Positions 54,001-62,937 of a stretch of DNA of 64,000 nt are shown here, one piece after another (positions within the stretch are counted from its first letter, which is position 1; every line of letters begins with the position of its first letter). Origin of the DNA: Chloroflexota bacterium. GTDB lineage: Bacteria > Chloroflexota > Anaerolineae > J036 > Brachytrichaceae. Below the pieces are notes generated by a model. That model was not told where the DNA came from and ran no database searches. It saw nothing but the letters and a program-made list of their open reading frames with translations. The DNA is taken from assembly GCA_025354985.1 (NCBI GenBank), contig JANXLU010000007.1:1-64000 (forward strand), given 5' to 3'. The translations under genes and the position numbers were made by a program.

Positions 54001-54966
54001 ATGAAATTTGTTGTTTTTTCCGGTGGAGTTGGTGGCGCGAAATTTGCCGACGGGATCGTCAGAGCTGTCGGCGGCGAGAATCTTACAGTCATTGTCAACG
54101 TTGGAGATGACTTTGAACTTTATGGGATGCCGATCTCGCCGGATATAGATACCGTGGTGTATACGTTGGCTGGAGTAGCAAATCCAACAACGGGGTGGGG
54201 GCTTGAGGGCGAGACCTGGAATAACTTTGAGCGTCTGGTTGCGTTAGACGCGAAGCCTTGGTTTCGGCTCGGAGACAAGGATCTTGCTACGCACTTGTTG
54301 CGAACTCAGCAGCGCCGATCAGGCGCAACGCTTTCTCACACGACCCAGGACTTGGCCCGGCGACTGGGAGTTACCGCACGCGTTCTACCCATAACTGATG
54401 ATCGATTGCGCACGATGGTCGAAACTGACAACGGTATGCTCGAGTTTCAGGATTACTTTGTGCGTCATCAGTGCGAGCCGAAGGTGCGCGGTCTGACGTT
54501 TATCGGCAGCGAGGAAGCTCGGCCCAATGGTGCGGCTGTAGCAGCAATTGAGGAAGCGGATTGCATTGTATTTGGACCGTCCAATCCATTTCTTAGCTTG
54601 GAACCAATGCTTGCCATGCCGATAGTAAAGGACGCATTGTTTAGCGCATCGGCGCCGATCATTGCAGTAACACCCATCATCGCCGGAGAAGCGGTTAAGG
54701 GACCAGCGGCAAAGCTAATGCGTGAGCTTAATTTGGATCCGTCGGCCGTCACGGTGGCAAAACATTATTCGGACGTTATCAACGGGTTCGTATTGGATTC
54801 ACAAGATGCCCATTTGAAAGCTGAGATCGAAGCCATGGGCATTGGCGTTCACGTAACCGACACCTTAATGAGGGATCGAGACGATCGTGCGCGTCTTGCT
54901 TGTGAAGTGGTGAATTTTGCTGATGCGCTTCGTCCAAATAAATTGGGCGGTTGTAAGATAGTCTAA
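54001..54966 (+). CDS. cofD: 2-phospho-L-lactate transferase (F420 biosynthesis)
   Basis: CofD/FbiA, 321 residues, joins the lactyl (or PEP-derived) phosphate moiety to Fo in F420 synthesis. The N-terminal GGVGGAKFADGI is diagnostic, followed by NVGDDFELYGMPISPDIDTVVYTL and the FGPSNPFLSLEPMLA phosphate-binding region. TAGAAT (53986-53991) is 9 nt before the ATG, overlapping a GAGGA that could act as ribosome site. No other F420 genes are in the window. The CIS ATPase begins 9 nt downstream. Confidence 0.94.
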   Translation: MKFVVFSGGVGGAKFADGIVRAVGGENLTVIVNVGDDFELYGMPISPDIDTVVYTLAGVANPTTGWGLEGETWNNFERLVALDAKPWFRLGDKDLATHLLRTQQRRSGATLSHTTQDLARRLGVTARVLPITDDRLRTMVETDNGMLEFQDYFVRHQCEPKVRGLTFIGSEEARPNGAAVAAIEEADCIVFGPSNPFLSLEPMLAMPIVKDALFSASAPIIAVTPIIAGEAVKGPAAKLMRELNLDPSAVTVAKHYSDVINGFVLDSQDAHLKAEIEAMGIGVHVTDTLMRDRDDRARLACEVVNFADALRPNKLGGCKIV

Positions 54967-54975
54967 AGGCTTGTC

Positions 54976-57189
54976 TTGGCCGAACTTAGCGAACTGGATA
55001 CACAACATTTGTCCGCGGAACTGGCGCGCATAGATGTTCTCGTTCGAAATCAAATTGAGTTGGCCGTGTTGGCCGGACAGGACTTTCAGGATCCCATTCG
55101 AGGTCTGCACTTGGCGGACCTGCAGGCCACGGCCATATCGCGGCGACCAATTGGCACCAGCTGGGCCACGCAGGCGCATGCTCCGGCAGAGGTGATTGCT
55201 CGTCATGAACGGGACTTGGCCGAAGCGGAATCCAACATTCGTATCATTGTTGCACGCGGGCGAATCGTTGGAACAAAGACGCGGTTGATGCATATTGCAG
55301 CGGCGTTTGGCTTGAGTCGATTTGAGTTAGATGCGTTCCTAATAGCGCTTGCTCCACAACTCGATATCCGCTTTGAGCAGATGTATGGCTTCCTAAATGA
55401 TGACGTGACTCGAAAACGCGCCACGGTCAATCTTGTTCTTGACCTGTTACGGGAGCCTGGCATTGAGCGGTTGGCACATCTGTTTCGATTTACTGAATCC
55501 GCGCCACTGCAACGCTATCGGTTGCTCGTTGACGGACCGGATCCGACCACGCCGTCCGGCACCACACCGTTGCTAACCAAGAATTTGATACCGGACTCAT
55601 CAATCGTTTTGTGGATTTTGGGAAACTACGTCCCCGGCGCAGGCGAGTTAAATTCAGACGCCTACTTGCGCTGGCGTTTGCTAGATGGTGGCGCGCCTGC
55701 GATGGTAGAGCCAGAATCCTGGCTCTACCAGGTAAGTGCACTCGTGGCTCGTGATTCGACTATGCTGGTTTCCTTTCACGGCGCGGACTCAGCGGCCCAG
55801 GTCGCAAGCTCCAAAGCGCTTCTCGGCCTCGTTGGCCGGGTTGGTTTGTTTGCCGACCTATCGTCCGTTTTTCCACACGCGCGGGCGGAGCAGGCTGGCG
55901 TGGACGGAAAAGATGCAGAACAATCGTTCGACGTCCGCACAGTTGACCCGACGGTTGCCGAGCAGCATTTGCGGCGTGCCCTTCGCGATGCAAGAATGAC
56001 TGGATCCGTTGCGATCATCGATGGGTGGGAGGCATGCTTGAATGAAGGCATGATGCCTTCGATGCTGTTTCAGACACTTGTAGACCATCCCGACACGGTA
56101 ATTTTGCTGAGTCGTTCTCACTGGCACGTCCGCGGTGGTTATCGCGAGCGACGTGTTGTGCGCCATGATTTCGGAATGCCAAGCTATGAGCAGCGACGGG
56201 CCATGTGGAAAGCTGCCATAGGTTCAGAGGTGGCTCAAGGAAAAATGTTGGATTTGCTTTCCGGGCAGTTTGCTCTCACAAGTGCGCAAATTGAAGACTC
56301 TGTCCAGGCTGCGCGTGATTTGTCCATTGAGCGGGGTGGGGTGGAACCGGAGTCACGCGATCTATTTGCGGCGGCACGGATGCACGTCAGCCCAAAGCTG
56401 ACCTTGCTTGCAAGGAAGATTGTTCCGCGTCATGAATGGAATGACATCGTGCTGCCGCCAGATCAAATCTCCATATTGAAGGAACTAGTTGCCATGGTCC
56501 GCAACCGTCCAACGGTGTTGGAATCGTGGGCAGTTGGGAAGAAGCTTGTTCCAAGCTCCGGAGTTACCACCATGTTTGCCGGACCACCCGGCACTGGCAA
56601 AACGATGAGCGCCGAAGTGGTGGCAGCACAACTCGAGCTTGATTTGTATAAGATTGACTTGTCGAGCATGGTGAGCAAATACATAGGCGAAACCGAGAAG
56701 AATCTCGAAAAGATATTTCGCGAGGCGGAACGATCCAATGCCATATTGTTTTTTGATGAAGCCGACGCCATTTTCGGAAAGCGTGGCGACGTGCGTGATG
56801 CCAATGACCGCTATGCCAACATCGAAGTCAGTTACCTGTTGCAGCGGATGGAGGCATATGACGGTGTAACGATTCTTGCGACGAACTTGCGGAGTAACCT
56901 TGATGAAGCATTTACGCGCCGATTGCAGTTCGTCGTGGATTTTCCGTTTCCAGATGAGCAATACAGATTGATGCTCTGGCGCAATTTGTTTCCGGACACA
57001 GTACCGCATGATTCAATTGATTTCGAATCGCTTGCCCGGCGTTTCAAACTTTCGGGCGGAAATATTCGGAATGTGATCGTTGCCGCGTGTTACCTTGCCG
57101 CCAATGAGGGGCCTGACGGCCGGGTTACCAGCGAGCACATATCGCACGCGCTACGGCGGGAATTGCAAAAAATGGGGCGTTTGGTTTAG
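54976..57189 (+). CDS. AAA+ ATPase of a contractile injection system (Pvc15/Afp15-like)
   Basis: A 737-residue protein. The N-terminal 430 residues resemble CIS-associated AAA proteins (winged-helix-like GLSRFELDAFLIALAPQLDIRFEQMYGFLNDD), and the C-terminal AAA+ module has Walker A GPPGTGKTMSAE (Lys542), Walker B FFDEADAIFGKR (Asp594, Glu595) and the arginine-finger region DEAFTRRLQF. Such ATPases assist assembly or length control of phage-tail-like particles. The start is TTG 54976, the first start codon after an in-frame TAA at 54964. It opens the CIS locus, followed by nudC. Confidence 0.85.
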   Translation: MAELSELDTQHLSAELARIDVLVRNQIELAVLAGQDFQDPIRGLHLADLQATAISRRPIGTSWATQAHAPAEVIARHERDLAEAESNIRIIVARGRIVGTKTRLMHIAAAFGLSRFELDAFLIALAPQLDIRFEQMYGFLNDDVTRKRATVNLVLDLLREPGIERLAHLFRFTESAPLQRYRLLVDGPDPTTPSGTTPLLTKNLIPDSSIVLWILGNYVPGAGELNSDAYLRWRLLDGGAPAMVEPESWLYQVSALVARDSTMLVSFHGADSAAQVASSKALLGLVGRVGLFADLSSVFPHARAEQAGVDGKDAEQSFDVRTVDPTVAEQHLRRALRDARMTGSVAIIDGWEACLNEGMMPSMLFQTLVDHPDTVILLSRSHWHVRGGYRERRVVRHDFGMPSYEQRRAMWKAAIGSEVAQGKMLDLLSGQFALTSAQIEDSVQAARDLSIERGGVEPESRDLFAAARMHVSPKLTLLARKIVPRHEWNDIVLPPDQISILKELVAMVRNRPTVLESWAVGKKLVPSSGVTTMFAGPPGTGKTMSAEVVAAQLELDLYKIDLSSMVSKYIGETEKNLEKIFREAERSNAILFFDEADAIFGKRGDVRDANDRYANIEVSYLLQRMEAYDGVTILATNLRSNLDEAFTRRLQFVVDFPFPDEQYRLMLWRNLFPDTVPHDSIDFESLARRFKLSGGNIRNVIVAACYLAANEGPDGRVTSEHISHALRRELQKMGRLV

Positions 57190-57208
57190 GAGCGATAAAC
57201 TAATCATA

Positions 57209-58051
57209 ATGAATCCATCCAAGTTTCGCCGTGCGTATCCGTCAGCATCAGAACCAGCGCAATCAAGTTCGGATGCAATCTGGCTTTTACCAAACGCGAG
57301 GGACAGCTTCCTGCTTGTTCGAGATGGCGAGCAGTGGATGCCGCCAAAGGGAAGTCGGCCACACGGTTCCACAAAGCCTGCCCACTTGCTTGGTTACCTT
57401 GACGACGTGCCATGCTACGGGCTTGAGGTTGATGAGATAGAACCGAAGTCTATACCTGGCGAAGCTAGATTCTTCGGTCTTCGCGAGTTATACGGTTTGG
57501 TCCCGGATGAATACTATGCGGTTGCCGGCTATGCGGCTCAAATTATGGCCTGGCAACGCGCAAGCAGATTTTGCCCAAGTTGCGGATCGATATGGCTTCA
57601 AAACGACGGTGAGTGGGGTAAACATTGTGATGTGTGTCAACATGGAGCGTATCCGCCAGTCAGCCCGTGTGTAATTGGTCTGGTCCACCATGGCGACCGG
57701 ATCTTGATGACGCACAAAGCCGGTTGGGGGCCGCGCTATGGACTTGTGGCGGGATTCGTAGAGCCCGGTGAGACACTGGAGCATTGCTTGATGCGCGAAG
57801 TGCGGGAGGAAACCGGTGTCCTCATCCAAAATCCACACTATGTGGCAAGTCAGCCGTGGCCATTCCCACATCAACTAATGTGTGGTTTCTTCGCTGAGTT
57901 TGCGGGAGGCCATATTCAGGTGGATGGGAAGGAGCTTGATGACGCAAAATGGTTTACGGCCAAGGACGTCAGAACGGGCAACCCAACAATTCCACCTCCG
58001 CTCAGTATCGCGCGACAACTCATTGATTCCTGGCTGGCGCTGCAGCCATAG
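57209..58051 (+). CDS. nudC: NADH pyrophosphatase (NudC type)
   Basis: A 280-residue Nudix hydrolase from ATG 57209 (MNPSKFRRAYP). A central zinc ribbon has CPSC and CDVC; the Nudix box is GFVEPGETLEHCLMREVREETGV-like with all catalytic Glu residues. SQPWPFPHQLM after the box is the NudC specificity signature. It hydrolyses NADH/NAD and decaps NAD-RNA. It lies between the CIS ATPase and the tail terminator gene, an odd place for a housekeeping enzyme. Confidence 0.93.
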   Translation: MNPSKFRRAYPSASEPAQSSSDAIWLLPNARDSFLLVRDGEQWMPPKGSRPHGSTKPAHLLGYLDDVPCYGLEVDEIEPKSIPGEARFFGLRELYGLVPDEYYAVAGYAAQIMAWQRASRFCPSCGSIWLQNDGEWGKHCDVCQHGAYPPVSPCVIGLVHHGDRILMTHKAGWGPRYGLVAGFVEPGETLEHCLMREVREETGVLIQNPHYVASQPWPFPHQLMCGFFAEFAGGHIQVDGKELDDAKWFTAKDVRTGNPTIPPPLSIARQLIDSWLALQP

Positions 58052-58176
58052 ATTGTCGTTTGTAGCCAATTTAATGAACCGGTAACGGTAAACCTGTAAA
58101 ACTTCATGAGCGTACGACGTTATTTGCCTAAGAATCGACTTAGATTCAGGATATACTCACACGGTAAAAAAATTGC

Positions 58177-59016
58177 ATGTTTGACGAATTAGACGAAGCC
58201 GTTCGGCAATTGCTAATCCGCGAGATGCCTATCAAGATGGGCGAAGTGGACATCGCGTTTGACCTCCCAAATCGCGACTGGTCTTCTCGACTAAATCGGC
58301 CGACACTAAATCTATATTTGTTTGACGTGCGGGAAAATGCCGCCTTGCGCAGGCGCTCGCAGGATTTTGACGAGTCGCGGAACGCCGACGGTGTCATATC
58401 GCGACGTAGGAAGCCGGTGAGACTGGATCTAATGTATATGATGACCGCATGGGCAACCACGCCGGACGATGAGCATCGTATTTTGGGTCGGGCCGCTGCA
58501 GCGCTTTTTCGCTATCTGGCATTTCCTAAGGAATTGATTCCGGAAGGGATTCGCGAATCTGTGAGTCCCGTAACGTTGTATGCCGCTCAACGTGACATGT
58601 TGGAGCGGCCCGCCGATGTGTGGGGTTCGCTTGACAACAACATGCGGCCGGCGATAGGCTTGATGCTCACGATTTCGATGAATCCATATGCCGCGTTTGA
58701 CACGCCTCCGGTTCGGCAGCTGGATGTGCGGGTGGGGCGGCGTGCGAGCGATTCTGAGGTTGGGCTTGATCTTAATACACGTGAGAAGCCGACGCGGACA
58801 ATTGGAGGCCGCATTAGGAGCTCCGGGGCCCTTGAAGGGTTGCGCATTCAGCTCGCGGAGCGCGGTCTGCCGATTAACATTACCCCGGAAGGACAATACA
58901 GCATCCAGAACATTGAGGATGGCGCGTATACGTTAATGGTGTCGTTGCCTGGCCGAAAGACCGTGCAACGCAAAATAAAGGTGCCAGGCGATACTTACGA
59001 TGTGGCACTCGATTAA
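58177..59016 (+). CDS. CIS tail terminator/cap protein (DUF4255, Pvc16-like)
   Basis: A 279-residue protein. The N-terminal DUF4255 domain (about 1-190) has FDLPNRDWSSRLNRPTLNLYLFDVRENAALRR and VRLDLMYMMTAWAT, as in Pvc16/Afp16, which cap the sheath-tube end and set length. The C-terminal 75 residues form a carboxypeptidase-regulatory-like beta sandwich (GGRIRSSGALEGLRIQL). TATACT (58152-58157) is a candidate -10. It is followed by a 217-bp region before the sheath gene. Confidence 0.9.
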   Translation: MFDELDEAVRQLLIREMPIKMGEVDIAFDLPNRDWSSRLNRPTLNLYLFDVRENAALRRRSQDFDESRNADGVISRRRKPVRLDLMYMMTAWATTPDDEHRILGRAAAALFRYLAFPKELIPEGIRESVSPVTLYAAQRDMLERPADVWGSLDNNMRPAIGLMLTISMNPYAAFDTPPVRQLDVRVGRRASDSEVGLDLNTREKPTRTIGGRIRSSGALEGLRIQLAERGLPINITPEGQYSIQNIEDGAYTLMVSLPGRKTVQRKIKVPGDTYDVALD

Positions 59017-59153
59017 TCCGTGCACCAAACAGAACCTGAGGGCATGCTGCGCTCAGCACTTAACATTCATTGGAGGACCGTTGGAGTAGGAATAAAGTGT
59101 TAACAATGCTTGGCATCTAGAGTTGAGCTTGGAGTAATTCAAGCCGTGGTACA

Positions 59154-59202
59154 TTTTGGATAGCGTACAGGGTTACCGTACTATTGCGGCGGTCATCCAA
59201 AA
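59154..59202 (+). promoter_or_regulatory. Inverted repeat in the sheath gene leader
   Basis: TTTTGGAT (59154-59161) and ATCCAAAA (59195-59202) can form an 8-bp stem closing a 33-nt loop that holds the palindromic GGTTACC and two GTAC repeats. It lies 32 nt before the sheath ATG in a 217-bp region without a gene. It could be an operator or a 5'-UTR structure. Confidence 0.4.
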
Positions 59203-59233
59203 CATAATAATCACAAAGTAGAAGGAGTGAATC

Positions 59234-60910
59234 ATGCCCGAATATTTGGCACCTGGTGTATTTGTAGAAGAAATTGACAAGGGACCGAAGCCCATTGAAG
59301 CAGTTGGCACATCAACGGCTTGCTTTGTGGGATTCTCCGAGAAGGCGGTTAGCGTTAGCAAAATCGATGGCGACCTGGTTACTGAGAGCCTCATCAACAA
59401 GCCCCAGTTTGTTACAAACTGGAGCCAATACGTGGAGAAATTTGGCGGTCTTGTGCAAGGCGCCTACATGCCCTACGCCGTTTATGGGTTCTTCCAAAAC
59501 GGAGGAGGCCGATGCTACGTGTTGTCACTTAAGACCATACCAGCTGCAGCCGCAACGTTGATGTCCTCCGATGGAACCGCCTCGTTAATGGTTCGTGCGC
59601 GTGACGCTGGCTTGGATGGAACACGTTTGCGAGTCAGCGTTTCTGGAACAACGGCCCCACAATTGCCTGCCGGCGACAAGAAGGCAAAAAAGACTGATGC
59701 CGCAGATGCAGGTGCGGCTACGGCTGAGGCGGCGGCACCAGCATCTGCGCCGGGACTGTTCACCATAACAGTGGAGAAGCAGAAGGCCAACGGCGGCTGG
59801 ATGAATGTTGAAACCGTCAAGGATGCATCACTGGTTGAATCTCAGAACGAAGATGGCGTGCGCCAGGTACGGGTGGCTTACAAGGAAAATAAAGCGCCAC
59901 GAGCCGTGGAAATCAATGTTATTGATGCAACTGCTCCGCTTGCAAAGATCAGCCCGCGTGATCAACAACAATCCCTGGCTATTGAGAGCAGGCAACTTGC
60001 GCCGGTCGGTTTTGGTGAATTTCAAGGCGATGTGACCGAGCGCAGTGGTATTGAAGGTCTAGAACAGTTTGACGACATCAACATCATCTGTGCTCCTGAT
60101 GCCATGACGACCTTGCCGGGCCAGAAGCTTGACCTGGATCAGGTGAAGGCGATTCAGGGCATGATGATCGCGCATGCCGAACGCCTTGGTGATCGTGTGG
60201 TCGTGATCGATCCCCCGCCCAATATGAATCCCCAGCAGATTCGCAAGTGGCGCATGGATACCGCGGGCTTTGACAGCAGCTACGCTGCGATGTACTACCC
60301 CTGGATCACAATCATGGATCCCATTACCAATCGCCCGATGGCAATTCCCCCAAGTGGGCACATGGCCGGCGTTTGGGCACGCACCGATAACACACGTGGC
60401 GTGCACAAGGCACCGGCGAACGAAGTCGTTCGCGGCGCAATTGATCTCGCCTATAACACGACCAAGGGTGAGCAGGAAACGTTGAACCCTATCGGAGTCA
60501 ATTGTATTCGCGCATTCCCCGGTATGGGCATTCGAGTATGGGGAGCCCGCACCCTAAGTAGCAACCCGAGTTGGAGGTATTTGAGCATTCGCCGATTCTT
60601 CAATATGATCGAGCGAAGCATTTACAATAACACTCAGTGGGCCGTGTTCGAACCAAACGATAACCGACTTTGGGGCAAGATTCGTCGAGATGTCGGTGCG
60701 TTTCTTAGCACCCAATGGCGTGATGGCGCATTGTTTGGCTTGACTGAAGATCAGGCGTACTACGTAAAGTGCGACGAAGAGCTTAATCCCGCCGCCAGCC
60801 GCGACTTGGGTCGATGTATCGTAGAAATTGGAATGGCTCCGGTTAAGCCTGCGGAATTTGTTATCTTCCGCGTGAGCCAATGGGCGGGCCCGGGCAGCGA
60901 AGCAGGCTAA
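59234..60910 (+). CDS. Contractile tail sheath protein
   Basis: A 558-residue sheath protein. The N-terminal MPEYLAPGVFVEEIDKGPKPIEAVGTSTACFVGFSE-type motif and the C-terminal FFNMIERSIYNNTQWAVFEPND followed by AFLSTQWRDGALFG are hallmarks of phage-tail-like sheaths. Residues about 137-177 form an Ala/Lys/Asp-rich low-complexity stretch (KKAKKTDAADAGAATAEAAA), probably an exposed linker. A strong Shine-Dalgarno, AAGGAGTGA, precedes the ATG. This is the only sheath in the visible part of the locus. Confidence 0.96.
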   Translation: MPEYLAPGVFVEEIDKGPKPIEAVGTSTACFVGFSEKAVSVSKIDGDLVTESLINKPQFVTNWSQYVEKFGGLVQGAYMPYAVYGFFQNGGGRCYVLSLKTIPAAAATLMSSDGTASLMVRARDAGLDGTRLRVSVSGTTAPQLPAGDKKAKKTDAADAGAATAEAAAPASAPGLFTITVEKQKANGGWMNVETVKDASLVESQNEDGVRQVRVAYKENKAPRAVEINVIDATAPLAKISPRDQQQSLAIESRQLAPVGFGEFQGDVTERSGIEGLEQFDDINIICAPDAMTTLPGQKLDLDQVKAIQGMMIAHAERLGDRVVVIDPPPNMNPQQIRKWRMDTAGFDSSYAAMYYPWITIMDPITNRPMAIPPSGHMAGVWARTDNTRGVHKAPANEVVRGAIDLAYNTTKGEQETLNPIGVNCIRAFPGMGIRVWGARTLSSNPSWRYLSIRRFFNMIERSIYNNTQWAVFEPNDNRLWGKIRRDVGAFLSTQWRDGALFGLTEDQAYYVKCDEELNPAASRDLGRCIVEIGMAPVKPAEFVIFRVSQWAGPGSEAG

Positions 60911-60931
60911 TACTTAGTTGGGGTGGTCGGA

Positions 60932-60945
60932 GCTTTTTGAAAAGC
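60932..60945 (+). terminator. Short hairpin after the sheath gene
   Basis: GCTTTT/AAAAGC inverted repeat 22 nt after the sheath stop, without a following T-run. It might weaken read-through or protect the sheath mRNA end. Weak evidence. Confidence 0.25.
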
Positions 60946-60992
60946 ACTGAGCATCCCGAACCTTTGCAGCGAAAAAATAAGGAGTAATTGAA

Positions 60993-61451
60993 ATGGCAGA
61001 AAAAGAAGGGCGACCAGACGATCCACTAGTTGGGTTTCAATTTAGATTGGATCTGGGCGGCAAAGTAGTTGGTTATTTCACCAGCGTCAATGGGCTGGGT
61101 TCAGAACATGATGTGGCCGAGCACAAGGTTACAGATCCCAAAGGGCACGCCGTGATATTCAAGGTACCTGGACGCATCAAATGGGATGACTTAACGCTGT
61201 CATTGGGCGTTACAAATTCCCTGGACATATGGAAGTGGCGTCAGCAGGTTGAAAACGGTGATATGAAGACAGCGCGTATGAACTGCTCTATCGTCATGAT
61301 GGATCGCGATTTTTCAGATGCAGCAAAGTGGGACTTTCTAAACGCATGGCCAAAGAAGGTTTCCGGCCCACAGCCCAAGTCTGACAGCAACGATTTCTCA
61401 ATTGAAGAAATGGTTATTGCTCACGAAGGTTTGGTCCGCAACGCGGCCTAA
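60993..61451 (+). CDS. CIS inner tube protein, first paralogue
   Basis: A 152-residue gp19-fold tube subunit. Family features are VGFQFRLDLGGKVVGYFTSVNGLGSEHDVAEHK, the strand pair KVPGRIKWDDLTLSLGV and the end SNDFSIEEMVIAHEGL. It would polymerise as hexamers inside the sheath. AAGGAGT precedes the ATG at good spacing. The next gene encodes a close paralogue. Confidence 0.95.
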   Translation: MAEKEGRPDDPLVGFQFRLDLGGKVVGYFTSVNGLGSEHDVAEHKVTDPKGHAVIFKVPGRIKWDDLTLSLGVTNSLDIWKWRQQVENGDMKTARMNCSIVMMDRDFSDAAKWDFLNAWPKKVSGPQPKSDSNDFSIEEMVIAHEGLVRNAA

Positions 61452-61519
61452 CCGAAAGAGTCTGGTGGGTGGAGGTCCAGATAAGGTAATCGGAACTCCG
61501 CCCTATTTATGAATGCAGC

Positions 61520-61972
61520 ATGGCAGCGCCAAAATTACGAGAACCGCTCATAAAATTCCAGTTTCGATTGGATCTTGGCACAAAGGTGCTGGGCTATTTC
61601 ACCGGTGTTCAGGGCCTCGGATCGGAACACGATGTAGCCGAATTTAAGTATGTAGATGGCAATGGTCATGGTGGTATTCACAAACTTCCCGGGCGTCTTC
61701 ACTGGGAAGATGTGACGTTGACTTTGGGCGTAACAGATTCGCTTGATGTTTGGAAATGGCGCGATGATGCGGAGAATGGAAACATGAAGGCCGCCCGTAA
61801 GCATTGCTCAATTACGATGATGAATCGCGAATTTGTTGACGTGACCACCTGGAGCCTGACTGATGCCTGGCCAAAAAAGGTTTCAGGCCCGGATCCTCAG
61901 GCGGATAGCAGCGACTATGCGATTGAAACCATGGTGCTCACGCACGAAGGGATGAAGCGCGAGGCAGCATAA
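61520..61972 (+). CDS. CIS tube protein, second paralogue
   Basis: A 150-residue gp19-fold protein, co-linear with its neighbour throughout (IKFQFRLDLGTKVLGYFTGVQGLGSEHDVAE, HKLPGRLHWEDVTLTLGVTDSL). No strong Shine-Dalgarno precedes it. Its TAA directly abuts the next ATG. It may form tube layers near the baseplate or be an alternative major tube subunit. Confidence 0.93.
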   Translation: MAAPKLREPLIKFQFRLDLGTKVLGYFTGVQGLGSEHDVAEFKYVDGNGHGGIHKLPGRLHWEDVTLTLGVTDSLDVWKWRDDAENGNMKAARKHCSITMMNREFVDVTTWSLTDAWPKKVSGPDPQADSSDYAIETMVLTHEGMKREAA

Positions 61973-62533
61973 ATGGCGGCAGTTCCCTACAGGCTTTCGC
62001 AAACTCAAAATAAGTCCGATCCACTGCTCCTATTTCAGTTTAGATTGGAGTTTGGTGGTCGTGTGACCGGCTATTTCCAAAGTGTGTCGGGTCTTGGCAT
62101 TTCATATGATGTGGTCGAGCACAAGGTCACCGCAAACAATGGTGACCCGATTGTGTATAAGACTGCCGGTCGGGTGAAATATGAGGACGTCAAATTCTCG
62201 CGGGGTGTGACAGACTCTCTTGAACTGTGGCGCTGGAGCGGGATGGTATCCGATGGTTATATGGTGCGTGCTCGAAGGCATTGTTCGGTGGTGATGATGA
62301 GCAGGGCCTTTCGCGATGTGGCGCGGTGGGATTTTTTTCACGCATGGCCAATGCATATTTCAGGTCCGGAGCCAAAGGCGGACAGCAGCGACATCGCGAT
62401 AGAAGAAATGACCCTGGCCCATGAAGGGATGTTGCGTCGGACAATTACGAGCTCAATGGCGGAGGAATTGGCACGCAAGATTTCGGATACCTTGCACGGT
62501 CGGGTAAGCCTTCTTGAGAGAGTGGATTTATAA
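61973..62533 (+). CDS. CIS tube protein, third paralogue with C-terminal extension
   Basis: A 186-residue gp19-fold protein (LFQFRLEFGGRVTGYFQSVSGLGISYDVVEHK), more divergent than the first two and 34 residues longer, with a helical C-terminal extension (SSMAEELARKISDTLHG). It starts at the base after the previous stop, so it is translationally coupled. The extension suggests a junction role between tube and baseplate. Confidence 0.92.
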   Translation: MAAVPYRLSQTQNKSDPLLLFQFRLEFGGRVTGYFQSVSGLGISYDVVEHKVTANNGDPIVYKTAGRVKYEDVKFSRGVTDSLELWRWSGMVSDGYMVRARRHCSVVMMSRAFRDVARWDFFHAWPMHISGPEPKADSSDIAIEEMTLAHEGMLRRTITSSMAEELARKISDTLHGRVSLLERVDL

Positions 62534-62539
62534 CAATAC

Positions 62540-62899
62540 ATGCAAACAGAATTTGAGTTTACGTTGCCGGTTGGGTTTGTGGACGGTGAAGGCAACCGCC
62601 ATCAGCAGGGCGCCATGCGAATGGCGACAGCATTGGATGAAATTGCACCAATGCGTGACCCGCGGGTGAGAAATAACCAGTCGTATCTTGCGATTGTCTT
62701 GCTTGCGCGTGTTATTACTCGGCTCGGAACTGTCGGCAATATTTCCTCCATAACCATTGAGAACTTGTTTGCAGCCGACCTGGCATATTTGCAGGCTTTC
62801 TACAAGCAGATCAACGAAACGGGCAAAAGTATTCTGGCTTGCAGTTGCCCAAATTGCAACACGGAATTTGAAATTGACCTGGCGGCCCTGGGGGGGTAG
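62540..62899 (+). CDS. Tail assembly chaperone-like protein (gpG-type 0-frame product)
   Basis: A 119-residue protein resembling the Mu gp41/phage tail assembly chaperone group found in CIS loci. Landmarks are LPVGFVDGEGNRHQQGAMRMATALDEI, MRDPRVRNNQSYLAIVLLARVITRLG and a C-terminal CxxC pair with a further Cys (ACSCPNCNTEFEIDL). It ends Leu-Gly-Gly-TAG in a run of seven G. In tailed phages this type of protein is made together with a -1 frameshifted longer form; the sequence after the G run supports the same here. Confidence 0.85.
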   Translation: MQTEFEFTLPVGFVDGEGNRHQQGAMRMATALDEIAPMRDPRVRNNQSYLAIVLLARVITRLGTVGNISSITIENLFAADLAYLQAFYKQINETGKSILACSCPNCNTEFEIDLAALGG

Positions 62900-62937
62900 T
62901 CGGCTACCCCTCGGATCGCCTGCACGAGGAGGTAGCC
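62890..62937 (+). promoter_or_regulatory. Programmed -1 ribosomal frameshift signal
   Basis: The slippery heptamer is G-GGG-GGG (62890-62896) in the 0 frame of the chaperone gene, immediately followed by its TAG. After a 5-nt spacer, GGCTACC (62902-62908) pairs with GGTAGCC (62931-62937), and CCTC (62909-62912) with GAGG (62926-62929), with A62930 bulged and a 13-nt loop. This is the standard layout of a -1 frameshift site: heptamer, 5-9 nt spacer, stable stem. Confidence 0.75.

Noticed and set aside
60400-60450. GAAC-N6-GTTC inverted repeat resembling an SOS box
   Set aside because: The spacing is six rather than four and it lies deep inside the sheath coding sequence.
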